Made by a program: the position numbers and the translations under genes
Notes under the pieces: generated by a model
Seen by the model: the letters and a program-made list of their open reading frames with translations, nothing else
Database searches by the model: none
Told to the model about the DNA's origin: nothing
Shown: positions 33,877 through 44,966 of the stretch, piece by piece
Layout: every line of letters begins with the position of its first letter
Position numbering within the stretch: position 1 is the first letter of the stretch
Assembly (NCBI GenBank): GCA_963921405.1
Contig: OY992892.1
Span: forward strand, 32,166,075 to 32,230,074
Length of the DNA: 64,000 nt
Source of the DNA: Cepaea hortensis
Lineage: Eukaryota > Mollusca > Gastropoda > Stylommatophora > Helicidae
Direction: 5' to 3'

Positions 33877-36800
33877 TTAATCTGGAAATAGTTGTGATAT
33901 TTTGCGCGTGTACATAAATGATATTAAGTGTGTGTTATATGTGTAGTGCTTGTGTCTGGCTGAGTTTCTGCATGTCCATATGAAATGTCTATAGTAAGAA
34001 AGAGCTATAAGTAGTTTTGTGTGTATGTCTGTTGCTGATTTTGGTAAAGTGTTGAGAAATATTGCTTTATATATGTCGGTTTGTTTGCCTGTGTGTGTTT
34101 GTATGAGGTGTTGGAGTGTTGCGCGTGTGGCAGTAATTGTTGGACATGTAAAATAAATGTGCTCCTCTGTCTCTTGTGTGTTGTTTCTACATAGCTGGCA
34201 TTGTTTGTCTATGTATTGTCCCTGTGTTGTTGGAGTCATGCTGTATAATAACCTATATGTGATTTCTCTAGCTGTTGGTGTTATGTGTTTGTTGTGTAGT
34301 TTTGAAAAGGTGCATGTGAAGTCCTCTTTTGATTCTAAGTTTGAGTGGTGGTGCTTGCTCTCTAACTAACTGTTTGTATATTGTGTGTGTTGTTTGCTGT
34401 ATTAACTGTTCATGTCCTTGTATTGCCTGTATGCATGTCTGATAGAATGTTGGCAGTGTTCCCTGATAGTGTGCAGTTGCATTGTTAAGTGGTGTGAGGT
34501 GTTTGATGTTGTGGGCTATGTAGTATAGTGCTAGTCTGTGCTGTTCTGGGTGTCTGATGATTTTACCTATGTAACTAATCCTAAGTGACAGTATTTTTGT
34601 GTGGAGGTCTTGCAATCCAATACCCCCCCTGTTTCCTGTCTTGTATGAGAGTTTTGTGAATGCTGTGTATTGTGTTGGTGAAGATAAAACATCTGATTTG
34701 TTTGTTTATGTTTGTGATGGTCTGTTTGGGAGGGTCCAGTACTGTCGCTAAGTATATTATTTTGGGTATTATGAATGTGTTGACTACTATGCTTCTACCA
34801 AATATTGTGGATGTTTTATACCTATACCTATGTAACATGTCTGTGATCTTTTGGGTCAGTGCGTGCCATGTCTGTGTGTGTGTTTTTGTGGGATCACATG
34901 GAAATGTGATCCCATACAGTTTCATGGTGTCTGTGTGTCTCAGATCTGGAGGTAAATCAGACTTTTGTTTCCACTTTCCCAGACCCGTTATATATGATTT
35001 CTGTACATTTACTTTGGCTCCACTGCCTTTTCCAAAATGGGTAAAGGTGTGAAGTATGTTCCTTATTGATGTGTTGCTAGTGGGAAAGAAAGCAGTGTCA
35101 TCTGCATAAGCGATGAGCTTCTGCTCTCCTATTCCATGCAGGAAGGTGCCTTTAATACTAGTGTCTTGTCTTATCTTCTCTAATAAAGGCTCTAGGGTGA
35201 GCACATACAGTAGTGGTGATAGGGGACATCCCTGCCTTACAGATCTCGTGAGCCTGAAGCTGGCTGTCAGTGAATGGTTCACCAACACTTTGCTCTCAGG
35301 ATTTTTGTACAAGATCTGTATCCACTGCCTGTAATACTGTCCTATATTACAGTGTTCTAGTGTTCTATACAGGTATGTGTGGGAAATTCTGTCAAAGGCC
35401 TTTTCCTGATCCAGGGACAAGATGGAGGATGGACAGTCTTTCCCGTGTGTGTAGGTGATAATGTCTCTAATTAGATGGGTGTGGTTATGTATATTTCTGT
35501 CTTTGATACTGCACTGTTGGTCAGGGTGTATTAGTGTTTGCATGAAAGGTTTAAGTTTGTTGGTGAGTGTTTTGGCAAGTATCTTGTAGTCTGTGTTTAG
35601 TAAGGAGATTGGTCTGTAGTTCTTCAGTTGTGTCTTGTCAGTTTTGTCTTTGCATATGAGTGTAATGTAGGACATGTTGCAGCTCTCTGGAAGTTGTTTT
35701 TTTGTCAAAGGCTTCCTGATAGACTTTGAGGAGAAGATTGCCTAGGATAGGAAAGAAGTGTTGGTAGAATTCTACTGTCAAACCGTCTGGTCCTGGGGTT
35801 TTGTCTTTGTTCATTGTGTTCAGTGCCTGTGTTATGTCTTTCAGTGTCAGTTCTGTGTCTATTGTGTCTCTGTCTGTGTCAGATAGTTTCTTTGTATACC
35901 ATAAGAAGTTGTCTTGTATCTGTGTGTCGACTGTCTCTGCTGTGAAAAGTTGTGTGTAGTGTTGCTGGAAAGCAGTCTCTATGTGTGGTGTTTCTGTCTG
36001 CATGTTTCCTTGCATGTCTGATATTTTGCTTATTTGTCTGTTACGTTGTACACTCTGCTCCATTGCTAAATATTGTCTCGTAGGTGTCTCTTGTGTGATT
36101 GTGTCGAGCTTTGTTCTGAGAAGAGCACCCAGATATCTGTGTTGTTGGTGTTCTTCTAGTTGTGTTTCTAGTATGTGTAAGTGTGATGCATTTCTGTCTG
36201 TCTGTTTTGTTAGCCGTATGGCTGTCTGTATGATACGTTCCTGTCTTATTCTGTCTTTGTGAATCATGGTTGCTAAGTTTGTGTTCTGCTTCGTATGGTG
36301 CTTTTTAGCAAGTCCCAGTATTGTGTGATGTTCTCAGTCGGTATATTGTCTGTGTACGTGTGTATGAGCTGTGTCATATATTTTACATATTCTGTGTGTT
36401 TCAATAATGAATTATTGTATTTCCAGTGAGGTGACCGTTTGTATGTCTGCGTGTCTGTGCTGTTTGTGCTGATGTGTACTAGTATGCCTTTGTGGTCTGT
36501 GTAATCTAATGTTTCCCGTAGATGTTTGGTCTGTATGATGTGGTGTGTTGCGGGTGTGTAAATCCTATCTAATCTAGATGATCTGTTGTGTGTTATGTTT
36601 GTGTATGTCGTTTCTCTACTGTCGGGGTGTGTATGCCTGAATGCGTCTGTGAGGTTGTGAGTATCAATGATGTTTCGTAGTGTATCTAGTTGATGTATGC
36701 CGTCCCCGCCGGCCCTCCTCAGCTGTGTTCTTACTTCTCCCCCTAACACGTCTATTTCTTCAAGCACGCAGTTGTAATCGCCGGCAAGAACGATATTTTG

Positions 36801-37211
36801 TCCCCTGTATGTCTGTGTTAATAATTCGTCTAACTGTTCATAAAATAAGGGTTGGTATTGGTAATTTGGTGGTACATGTATGTTAACTATTGTGTAGGCG
36901 TGTGTGTCGTTCTTTAGTTGAACCGTGCTAACTCTACCGTGTTCGTCTCTGTGCGTTCTAACAATGTCCCACGTGTCGGATGTTTGCAGTATGGCTGTCC
37001 CTGACCCACTGTTTTGTTTTGCTAAACTGAAAGATGAATTTTTAAATCCTAACCGTGTTACTATTTCTGCTGCTTCAAAGTCTGTTTTGATGTTAGTTTC
37101 TTGTAATAAGATGAAATCTGGTTTGTGTTTGTGTATGAGTGTGATTATGTATTGTAATTTTGTTTTCATACCACGAATATTTACGCTAATTATACATAGA
37201 TTGTCAGCCAT
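33877..37211 (-). pseudogene. Tx1-like LINE ORF2 (APE, RT, zinc finger), frameshifted, unit A
   Basis: Frame pieces from right to left: the endonuclease at 37,211-36,273 starts MADNLCIISVNIRGMKTKLQ, with LLQETNI, LAGDYNCVLEEIDVLGG and LDYTDHKGILVHI. Then KTPGPDGLTVEFYQHFFP (36,267-35,638) and ICKDKTDKTQLKNYRPISLL. RT follows: SILSLDQEKAFDRI (motif A), RQGCPLSPLLYVLTLEPLLE (motif B) and IAYADDTAFF (YADD). The last piece (34,239-33,877) has the C2HC finger CQLCRNNTQETEEHIYFTCP. N-x-RG...KNYRPISLL...KAFD...YADD with this finger is the L1/Tx1 pattern. Frameshifts near 36,280, 35,700 (A-run) and 34,250 are shared with unit B. One near 34,620 (seven C instead of six) is private to this unit. Not translatable as one protein. 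Confidence 0.9.
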
Positions 37212-37273
37212 TTTAAAAATAGAATAAAAAACATAGTGGTTGAATTTACGTGATTACCTTTGTACAAAATACT

Positions 37274-38413
37274 TCAAATCTGGGCTGTGTCTTCGGTTTT
37301 GGTGATAGTTTTGTGGTTTTCGTTCTCCTCGTGGTCTTCGTCGGTGTCTTCGTCGGTGTTGATATAAAGTGGTCCTTCATTGTCACTGTTTTCATGCTGT
37401 TTTGTGGCAGCTTTCTTGCATGGTTTGGAAGGGGAAGGGGAAGATCTTCCCTCCTCTTCTCCTATGTCTTTGTTGTTTGAGGAATTCCTTCTCTCTGCCC
37501 ACTGCCTTTTTCTGCCGTAGCTGACGGTTTGGAATCCGTCGTCGTTGGCTTCTTGTGGAGCTGTTTTTGTTTGAGCAGTTTCTACGGCTGGCTCCGTGGT
37601 CACTGGTCTGCCAGTTACTTCGACGACATCTTGGACAGCGTTGTTTTTCTGTGTGTCGGCCTTCCCCATGATTGCCGGGAATTCCTCTTGTGCTAGTTCA
37701 GATGTTTTCTTATTATTTTCTTTCTTCTGCCGCCTTGTCGGGCATTTGTTAGACCAGTGATCGTCTAGGCTGCAATATGGACACTGAGTCCGGTGACCGG
37801 GCATAGAGAACATTATGCGGTGGTCGCCTGTTATTTTCCCTGGCGCCGTGATCTTTGCGTAATGCGGCACCGGTTTTGTGGGGGTACACAGCACGCCCCA
37901 CTTTCCGCCGCCGTACTGAATTCTGAAGACTTCCGCGTTTTCGTGTCCAATTGTCTTTTCGACTATAAACTTAACTCCCTGTGGAGAAATAGTGTTGGGA
38001 AGCCAATGAATCGTAACTCGGTCCCTTTCGCGTTCCAGGTGCTCTATTGATAGCTCCAGTCCCTCCGCCGGCAGCTTAACTGTTTTGCCATGAAGGCCTT
38101 TGTATACTGCCACATGGGCCGCCTGTGTCAGGTTGACATACCACCGAGTAGGTACTTCATACCGGTATACGTCAGTAATGCCGCCATGTGGTACACCACA
38201 TGGGCCCAGCAGCGTGCTGTAGATTAACGAAGGCGTGGCCTTGGCCGCAGCGCCAGGGCCGGTAAATGTAATGACCAACGTACCTTTGTTGTGCAGTGGT
38301 CTTCCCTCCAGGAAATGATCAATGTCGATGGAATCCATTTTGTCGACTGGTGCCATTCTTGGAAAGTATTGATGAAATCCGGAATAAACACAATGAATGC
38401 AAATGAAACACAA
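37274..38413 (-). CDS. Tx1-like LINE ORF1 (gag-like, CCHC knuckle), unit A
   Basis: 379 codons, intact; a likelier start is Met20 or Met26 (MAPVDKMDSID). N-terminal domain with TLVITFTGPGAAAKATPSLI, a central region with VTIHWLPNTISPQGVKFIVE, then a CCHC zinc knuckle CPYCSLDDHWSNKC (residues 211-224), followed by a basic and then acidic low-complexity C-terminus. ORF1 proteins of L1/Tx1 LINEs bind the element RNA as chaperones. It lies about 60 bp upstream of ORF2 on the same strand. Seen intact even though ORF2 is broken. Confidence 0.85.
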   Translation of the reverse strand: MCFICIHCVYSGFHQYFPRMAPVDKMDSIDIDHFLEGRPLHNKGTLVITFTGPGAAAKATPSLIYSTLLGPCGVPHGGITDVYRYEVPTRWYVNLTQAAHVAVYKGLHGKTVKLPAEGLELSIEHLERERDRVTIHWLPNTISPQGVKFIVEKTIGHENAEVFRIQYGGGKWGVLCTPTKPVPHYAKITAPGKITGDHRIMFSMPGHRTQCPYCSLDDHWSNKCPTRRQKKENNKKTSELAQEEFPAIMGKADTQKNNAVQDVVEVTGRPVTTEPAVETAQTKTAPQEANDDGFQTVSYGRKRQWAERRNSSNNKDIGEEEGRSSPSPSKPCKKAATKQHENSDNEGPLYINTDEDTDEDHEENENHKTITKTEDTAQI

Positions 38414-38798
38414 GATTTACTCCGCAAAGACGACCTTTAGAAATGATCCCTAAAAGTATGATCGATACTGTTCGTTTTGATGCCGCTGCTGCCTTCACCG
38501 GTCGGTTTTAACAAGTTTTACTGCCCTTTTCCTCATTACCAAGTGGTGATGGTGGTATTGGTGGGGTTGGAGCTGACAGGTGAAAGGGTGGCAGAGGGAA
38601 AATAATGGTATACTACCGTCTTGTTGTTGTTTGTACTCGTTTCCCGTTACCCTTCATTTCCAATGTAAAAATGTTGTAAAAATTTGCGCATATGTCACCT
38701 ACACTTCCACATGCAACGCTCTGTAACAACACGAACAATACAAATGCAAAGTTTTCTTTAACACTCAATAAAAGTTTAAAAAAAAAAAAAAAAAAAAA
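38414..38798 (+). repeat. Flanking repeat ending in polyadenylation signal and poly-A
   Basis: Contains gatactgttcgttttgatgc and ttcaccggtcggttttaaca (also at 42,360), then acatgcaacgctctgtaaca, an aataaaagttt signal and 21 A directly before the junction word. It reads like the 3' end of another processed transcript of unknown origin. Confidence 0.6.
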
Positions 38799-40304
38799 TT
38801 GACTCGTGATGTTAAGCCTTGATTGTTGTGTGCATTAAGCACTTCCTTCTTGTCTTTGGCCACCTCTAACAGCAACGAGGCACACTTGGGACAGTCTGCC
38901 TCGATAGCTTTGATCAGCCCATGGTGCTGACGTCAATATGAAAGATGTCAATGAAGACACAGCCTTGATGCATTATTTGTTTCAGACTGGCGCGTCTAAT
39001 GAAGAACTGTTGATCTCTCTGATCTGTGAGGGCAACGATGTCAACTGCCAGAACAAAGATGGTTATTCACCGTTGATGGTCGCTGCAATGTATGGCTGGC
39101 AAAAGACAGTATCAGTCTTACTTGAGTCCGGAGCACATGTAAATGCAGTTAGTAAGACAGACGAGACAAAAACTGCACTGTCATTTCTGCCAGTTGATTC
39201 CTTCATTGGTATATTTTGCATGAAATGTCTGCTTGATAAAGGTGCAAATGCATCGTACTTAAACCCGGGTTGTTTCGCCGATTTGATTCTTAATGGTGGT
39301 GATATTCTCATACCTAAAGTGATAAAAGGTGGATTAGGCCCGTCAGATTTTCAGCTAGATATACTAGACGAACTGCGCCCAAATATCTCTGAGATTGATA
39401 ACCTACCCACAGTATCACCTCTCTGTTTGGCCTTACTGACTGGAAATGTGCCCCTGGCTCAGTACTTTGTGGGCAATGTGTTCTTGACAAAGTCTGATGT
39501 TTCTTCACTAATGTCTAATAATAGCCTGCGGGATTTTCTTGATAGAAACGAGCAGCGGGATTGTGTAGACTTCCTGGCCAGCTTCACCTCACAACCTTTG
39601 TCTCTCTTCAATCTGGCACTGGTGGCCGTGTCATCTGCAGTTGGCACATCTCCCGGGTGGGACAACCGAGCGAACATCTTACCTATACCCGGGAAGGTAA
39701 AAGACAAACTGCTGTTTAAGTCAGAAGATGTCCCACTGATACTTCCATATGACCCAACCACAGAAACACATTCCCAGGTTCGACTTCGAGGTGTACAGTT
39801 GAGTAGGCTAGCAGATTACTACCTGCGGACACAAAGGTACGATAATTCGACCAATATTTCAAACTATGACTCGGACGAATCAAGCAGCAGGATGTACAGC
39901 CACTCAGATGATGATTTGGACTATATCTTGGAAGACGAGTCGTATTTATATTGGTCTTAATTCAGACTAGAAGTTTTGTCAGAGGTCAGGGAGCATGCAG
40001 TGACATTATCACCTATGTCGGTCAGCAGGGTAAATGAAGAAGCTATTGCCATTATCATTTATGAGTGTATTGAATGTTTATTGCCATGATTGTGTTGAAT
40101 GTTTATTGCCATGTTTGTTTATGATTGTGTTGAATGTTTATGCCATGATTGTTTATGATTGTATTGAATGTTTAGTACAAAACATGTGTTGAAAGATACA
40201 CACTGTGACCTATGTGTATGAGTGTATGTAAACCACCTGCAAACGTCTATAACAGTCATAATAAAGCTCATTACATAAAAAAAAAAAATTTTTTGACTCG
40301 TGAT
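38799..40304 (+). CDS. Ankyrin-repeat retrocopy, 340-codon intact frame, unit A
   Basis: CDS 38,938-39,960. Junction word at 38,799-38,810, inverted 5' ankyrin piece at 38,811-38,915, sense from 38,916 (frame HGADVNMKD enters before the annotated Met). 3'UTR to aataaagctcattacat and 12 A at 40,277, then ttttgactcgtgat at 40,291-40,304. The protein differs from the 23,246 copy at a few residues (PGWDNRAN against PGRDNRVN; STNIS against SINIS). Short repeated phrases (ttgaatgtttattgccatg) fill the 3'UTR. Confidence 0.87.
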
Positions 40305-40568
40305 GGATATCCGTATACCACGGGAAGAGTTCTCGGACTTTCTTGTTATGAAGTTTCTCTTCACAACGTCAATTACTCTTTTGACTCGTGATGGGTATCC
40401 GTAAACGACAGGCATAATTGTCGGACATTCTTGTTATGAAGTTTCTCTTCACAACGTCAATTACTCTTTTGACTCGTGATGGGTACCTACTTATTACAGG
40501 CAGAAGTGTCGGACTTTCTTGTTATGAAGTTTCTCTTCACAACGTCAATTACTCGTTTGACTATTGAT
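40305..40568 (+). repeat. 88 bp tandem units, unit A
   Basis: Junction words at 40,291, 40,379, 40,467 and a variant (gtttgactattgat) at 40,555: exact 88 bp spacing. Each unit ends gaagtttctcttcacaacgt then caattactc. Confidence 0.92.
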
Positions 40569-40748
40569 AGGTATCCGTAAAAAACTGTCATTTACTGCCA
40601 ATATAGTACCTTGCGGTGTATGGCAGAGGGGTCTTTGAGCCTGAGGAATAAGGGCCGCCTGGCTAGTGCAGTCGCCGCGAACTGTGCAGGTTAGGATTTT
40701 CTTTTTGCCCCCGACAGAAAAATATCCGACACCTTACCGAGGGATTGA
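40569..40748 (+). other. Unassigned chimeric segment, unit A
   Basis: Same as 22,456-22,620 in the opposite orientation: tatggcagaggggtctttga, gccgcctggctagtgcagtc, ttttgcccccgacag. It joins truncated ankyrin sequence at 40,749. Confidence 0.35.
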
Positions 40749-41058
40749 TAAGACTGATACTGTCTTTTGCCAGCCATACATTGCAGCGACCATCAACGGT
40801 GAATAACCATCTTTGTTCTGGCAGTTGACATCGTTGCCCTCACAGATCAGAGAGATCAACAGTTCTTCATTAGACGCACCAGTCTGAAACAAATAATGCA
40901 TCAAGGCTGTGTCTTCATTGACATCTTTCATGTTGACGTCAGCACCATGGGCTGATCAAAGCTATCGAGGCAGACTGTCCCAAGTGTGCCTCGTTGCTGT
41001 TAGAGGTGGCCAAAGACAAGAAGGAAGTGCTTAATGCACACAACAATCAAGGCTTAAC
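40749..41058 (-). pseudogene. Truncated ankyrin retrocopy with 5' inversion, unit A
   Basis: Antisense to the full copy at 38,811-39,120, giving inverted arms of about 310 bp around a 1.6 kb loop. It keeps the identical inversion junction at 40,953/40,954. Confidence 0.88.
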
Positions 41059-41710
41059 ATCACGAGTCAAATTTTTTTTTTTTTTTTAAACTTATTCTCA
41101 GACATTTATTCCAGTGAAATGCCAACCGTGACATTTATTCTTTCTCCTTGGATGTAACCTGCTTGGTACCTCTGAGACGATCAGTACGACGGGCAGCAAT
41201 GAGACCAACCTTTCTACCAGCGGATGCATCTCTCCTGACTGTGGATGCCTTACCAATGTGCTGGTGATTACCACCACCATGGGGATGTTCAACAGGGTTC
41301 ATGGCAACACCTCTGACTTTAGGCCAGCAGTTTCTCTTGGCCTTGTATTTGTGATAGGCACGTCCTGCCTTCAAGATAGGCTTGTCAATACGTCCACCAC
41401 CAGCAACAATACCAATCATGGCTCGGTTGGCAGATGACACAACTTTCTTGGTGCCAGATGGTAGTTTGACTCTGGACTTCTTAGTCTCAGGGTTGTGGGA
41501 GATGACAGTTGCATAGGTGCCTGATGTACGTGCCAGTTTGCCCCGGTCTCCATTCTTCTCCTCCAGGCAACACACAATGGTACCTTCAGGCATCATACCA
41601 ATTGGTAGAATGTTACCAATTTGAAGATTTGCAAGATATCACGCACTACTGTCGGGGGCCAGCAAATACACTTGATCTTAGCCAAAAGCCGAGAAGGATC
41701 ACGAGTCAAA
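41059..41710 (-). pseudogene. RPL8: RPL8 (uL2) retrocopy with U2 5' fusion, unit A
   Basis: CDS 41,596-41,135, 153 codons open, differing from the 21,592 copy at SGTYAT/SGNYAT and RRTDRL/RRTGRL. The 3'UTR and A-tail (poly-T at about 41,072) face the junction word at 41,059. The U2 fragment is at 41,668-41,696 and has lost one C (CGGCTTTTGG). The outer junction word is at 41,698-41,710. Confidence 0.92.
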
Positions 41711-42391
41711 TTGTTTTTTTGTTTTTTTTCGTTTTTTCTTTTATTTTTTTTTAGTTTTTCTTAATAAATCTTTTATTTATTGTTGATTAATATTATCATA
41801 GCTGTTTATCATCATTGCCTTTAATTTTATCACTCTTAGCAGTTTTTATTTCCTTGTCATTATAATACTATTCATGTATTTGGATGTTATTTGCATTATT
41901 ATCATTGTAATCATTATTAATATCACATCCCCCTTTCCCACCTTTTGATACGGTGATTGTTATTACTGCTGCCGCGCTCACCGTTTTGTTTCAGTCCTGC
42001 ACCGCCATGTTTATCATCACCGAGGGTGATGGTACTTGGTAGGAGTTTTTGGAGCTGACAGGAGAGCGGGGCGGCAGGGGAAAATAATAACAACCCGCTA
42101 CCATCACGGTTTTGATTTAAAATATTTCCTTACAACAATGTCAATGGAGAAATGTTTAAATGTATAAAATATTTGTAATTTTTGCGCATATGTCACCTAC
42201 ACGCCCACATGCAACGCTCTGTAAAAACACGCACACAAATACTGAACACACAGTACGCATGTAACAACACAAACAATACAAATGCAACAACTACCCCTCC
42301 TGCATTGTAAACTAGGATACTCCTTGACAACCCCCCCCCCTTCCCCCCCCCCACCTTTTCGATACTGTTCTTTTTGATGCCGCTGCTGCCT
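41711..42391. repeat. Flanking repeat with T-rich and poly-C runs; no gene
   Basis: Counterpart of 20,800-21,476. T-runs with scattered G/C, then AT-rich sequence, cgcatatgtcacctacacgc and a poly-C run near 42,331-42,350. Confidence 0.6.
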
Positions 42392-43535
42392 TCACCGGTC
42401 GGTTTTAACAAGTTCCTGTACTCTTGCCTGCATGCAGTCATGAAATAGCCGCACTATTTGGACGCACTTTCGTGGACAGCCATATTTTGCCATGATCTTC
42501 CACAGTCTTTCTCTGCTGACTGTATCAAAAGCCTTGGTAAGGTCAATGAAAGTGGAGAACATTTCGCAGTTCTGTTCCTGACATTTCTCTTGCAGCAGCC
42601 TTGCAGCGAAAATCATGTCAACAGTTCCACGTTCTTTTCTGAAGCCACATTGACTCTCAGGAAGAAGACCTTGATCGAGATGGGCTGTGAGGCGATTGAG
42701 AAGAATTCTGGCGAGTATCTTCCCTGCAATTGAAAGCAAGGAGATGTCTCGGTGGTTGTCACAGGATTGGCGGTTTCCTTTACGTTTGTAAAGGTGGACT
42801 ATTGACGTGTCCTTGAAATCTTGTGGCATGGTCTCGTTCACCCATATGTTTGTAAAGACTTGGTGAAGCTGCTCTGTTAGGACCGGCCCACCTGCCTTGT
42901 ATATCTCTGCTGGGATGGAGTCAGGACCAGGTGCCTTGCCACTGGAGAGTTGCTGGATGGCTTTGTTTACTTCCACTGTGGTTGGCAGGTCATCAAGTGT
43001 CTCATTGGTGGGGACTTTAGGAAGGCAGTTGATGGTTTCATCATCGAAGAAGGAAGTTGCATTTAAGATTTTGCTGAAATGCTCTGCCCAGCGTTGAAGG
43101 ATTTCCTTCTTATCGGTGACCAATGTTCCCCCATCTGCACTGAGGAGAGGAACTATGCCTGGTGATGTAGGACCATAGGCCGCTTTCAGTGAGTCGTAGA
43201 AGTTTTTCATATCATGTCTGTCAGCAAAGCCTTGAATTTCATCAGCTTTGCTGCTCAGCCAGGAGTCCCGCATGTGCCGAAGTTTCTGCTGCACTACTCT
43301 CTGAATGTTCTTCAAAGCATATTTTTTTAATGTTGACTTTGGGTCATTCAAATGTGCATCTTGAGGAGAAGATGTTTCTCGGCCAGCAATTGGTTGATGT
43401 CATCGGAATTTTCATCAAACCAGTCTTTATGCTTTATGCTAATAGAAGGCAAAACTTCTCAGCTTCCAATTTTAGGGCCGCGAGAATATCTGACTTATCT
43501 TTTAATTTATCATTGGACATCCTGGTAGTAAACTA
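42392..43535 (-). pseudogene. LINE reverse transcriptase fragment, unit A
   Basis: 319-codon frame (43,351-42,392) equal to that at 19,835, again ending at VQELVKTDR* right after motif A. The frameshifted upstream piece (43,352-43,535) is continuous here, so this is the hAT empty site, with a single tattagca-complement near 43,440. Confidence 0.87.
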
Positions 43536-43596
43536 TGTCACCATATAATTCATAACTCTGCTTTGATTTCATAAGTAAAAACCCAATTTTTAAATA

Positions 43597-44136
43597 TTGA
43601 CCAAAATTGCTATCTGTCCACAGAAGTTGACTACACAAACTAGAATGGAGCTGTTCGAATTCATGATTCTTGGGAGCATCGCAGCCTTACTACTAGGATT
43701 TTGGATAACAATATTCAGTCTACAGGAAAAATTGACTGAAAGTTTACGAGAACTTAATGTGCTGAAAGACAAGTTCTGCAATTTGTACATGAGCTTTAAG
43801 GATGTGAACTCCACACTTCAAAATATGAATTCAAAGTTTGAAGATGCAAACTCCAAAAGTATGGAAATGAACAACCAGATGCAACAAAACATTATACACA
43901 TTGAGCGCCAAAATCAGGCACTTGTTGAATGGTTTAGGGCGGAGAGGGAGACAAGAGACAATGCCAGGATGCAGACAGGGGCTCAAGAAGAGACTCTGCC
44001 TGTGGTAAGCAACTTCCCACGTGCTGTTTGCGTCTGCCCATGTGGGTGTCGAGTGTTATTAGTCACCTCGTCAGCCGTGCCACCAACCAAGCAAAATCGC
44101 CCTAAAAGGGGCACAACCGCCGAAAATGTTCCTTAG
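43597..44136 (+). CDS. Putative membrane-anchored coiled-coil protein, unit A
   Basis: 179 codons. A likely start is MELFEFMILGSIAALLLGFW (residue 17 of the open frame), a single transmembrane segment with few flanking charges. About 80 residues of predicted coiled coil follow (LTESLRELNVLKDKFCNLYM, STLQNMNSKFEDANSKSMEM, NIIHIERQNQALVEWFRAER). The last roughly 55 residues (after QEETLPVV) are Cys/Pro-rich and look like read-through into other sequence. Family unknown. It could be a host gene exon, a retrocopy or a transposon-associated ORF. A gt after CTGCCTGTG leaves a splice-donor reading possible. Confidence 0.5.
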   Translation: MTKIAICPQKLTTQTRMELFEFMILGSIAALLLGFWITIFSLQEKLTESLRELNVLKDKFCNLYMSFKDVNSTLQNMNSKFEDANSKSMEMNNQMQQNIIHIERQNQALVEWFRAERETRDNARMQTGAQEETLPVVSNFPRAVCVCPCGCRVLLVTSSAVPPTKQNRPKRGTTAENVP

Positions 44137-44140
44137 AAAT

Positions 44141-44410
44141 AGCCTTTTTGCTTCTGATGGTGTACCTGGACAGTTTAGTTTTCAGAGACCTCTTTTGATT
44201 ATCTTGGACCGAAACCTTGATTTGGCGACAATGTTAATCATACATGGACTTATCAGGCATTAGCTCATGATGTGCTGGATTTGAAACTGAATCGCGTGGA
44301 AGTAGAGGAAGTCATCGAAGAAGGTCCTCATGTCAGCTCTCCTGCTAGAAAACAACGAACGAGAAAAAAGACTTATGATCTTTCATCTTGAGATAAACTG
44401 TGGGTTGTTC
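44141..44410 (+). pseudogene. SCFD1: SCFD1/Sly1 (Sec1 family) pseudogene fragment, unit A
   Basis: Translation gives FSFQRPLLIILDRNLDLATM, then after a 1-nt frameshift HTWTYQALAHDVLDLKLNRV-EVEE, then RKKTYDLSS*DKLW. This is the central Sly1 region (RPLL-LDRN-DLATPLHHTWTYQALVHDVLD and KKSYDL--DKFW in vertebrates, from memory). Sly1 is the SM protein of ER-Golgi SNARE fusion. Only about 85 codons with a frameshift and a stop; consecutive protein segments without an intron suggest a retrocopy. Confidence 0.85.
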
Positions 44411-44496
44411 TTCCCGTTGCTTCCCGTTGTTTCAGAACCAAAATTCTGGCTCCAAATGTTATGGTGTTCCCTGGAGATTGTTGAATTCCAAGGATA

Positions 44497-44966
44497 TTGG
44501 AACGTGTGTGTGTATTGAACGGTTACAACCGGACCGGGATATTCTCGGCCTGCTTCCTTCTAACTTGGTTTAAGGCGGTTTATCGTATGTTCACAGCCAA
44601 TAAAGGAGTGAGACACGGATGTGTGCTCTCTCCCCTGCTATTCAATATCTACATGGACAGAATTTCCAAAGAAGCAAGTCTCGACAGAACAGATTCAGAA
44701 AATTTAGAAGTCTTTACTCCAGATGAAACAACTGACCCACAAGGAATAAATGAACTTCTATTTCCAGACGATCAGTGCCCGTTTTACAGCGATGAGGGCA
44801 GACTACAAAATCATACAACTATGAGTTCAACCTGCAGCAGATACAATATGAGTATAAACACAGCCAAAACCAAAGTAATGCAAGTTAGCAGATCGCCAAG
44901 CCCACTAAGTATACAGATAAATAATACACCTCTGAAACAAGTTAAAGAATTCAAATACCTTGGAAG
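44497..44966 (+). pseudogene. LINE RT palm fragment (first half), unit A
   Basis: KAVYRMFTANKGVRHGCVLS-PLLFNIYMDRISKEA is motif B. LLFPDDQCPFY is the palm box with FADD changed to FPDD, so it is catalytically dead. It continues MSINTAKTKVMQVSRSPSPL to EFKYLG and breaks at ccttggaag (44,958-44,966). Same family as 12,576-13,434. Confidence 0.87.

Noticed and set aside
38799..40568. TTTTGACTCGTGAT as a trans-spliced leader
   Set aside because: It stands on both sides of each retrocopy, precedes an inverted 5' piece in the ankyrin copies and belongs to the 88 bp units, which fits a target duplication better than a leader.
40591..40690. tRNA gene in the unassigned nest segment
   Set aside because: An A-box-like phrase is present but no B-box or acceptor-stem pairing could be seen.
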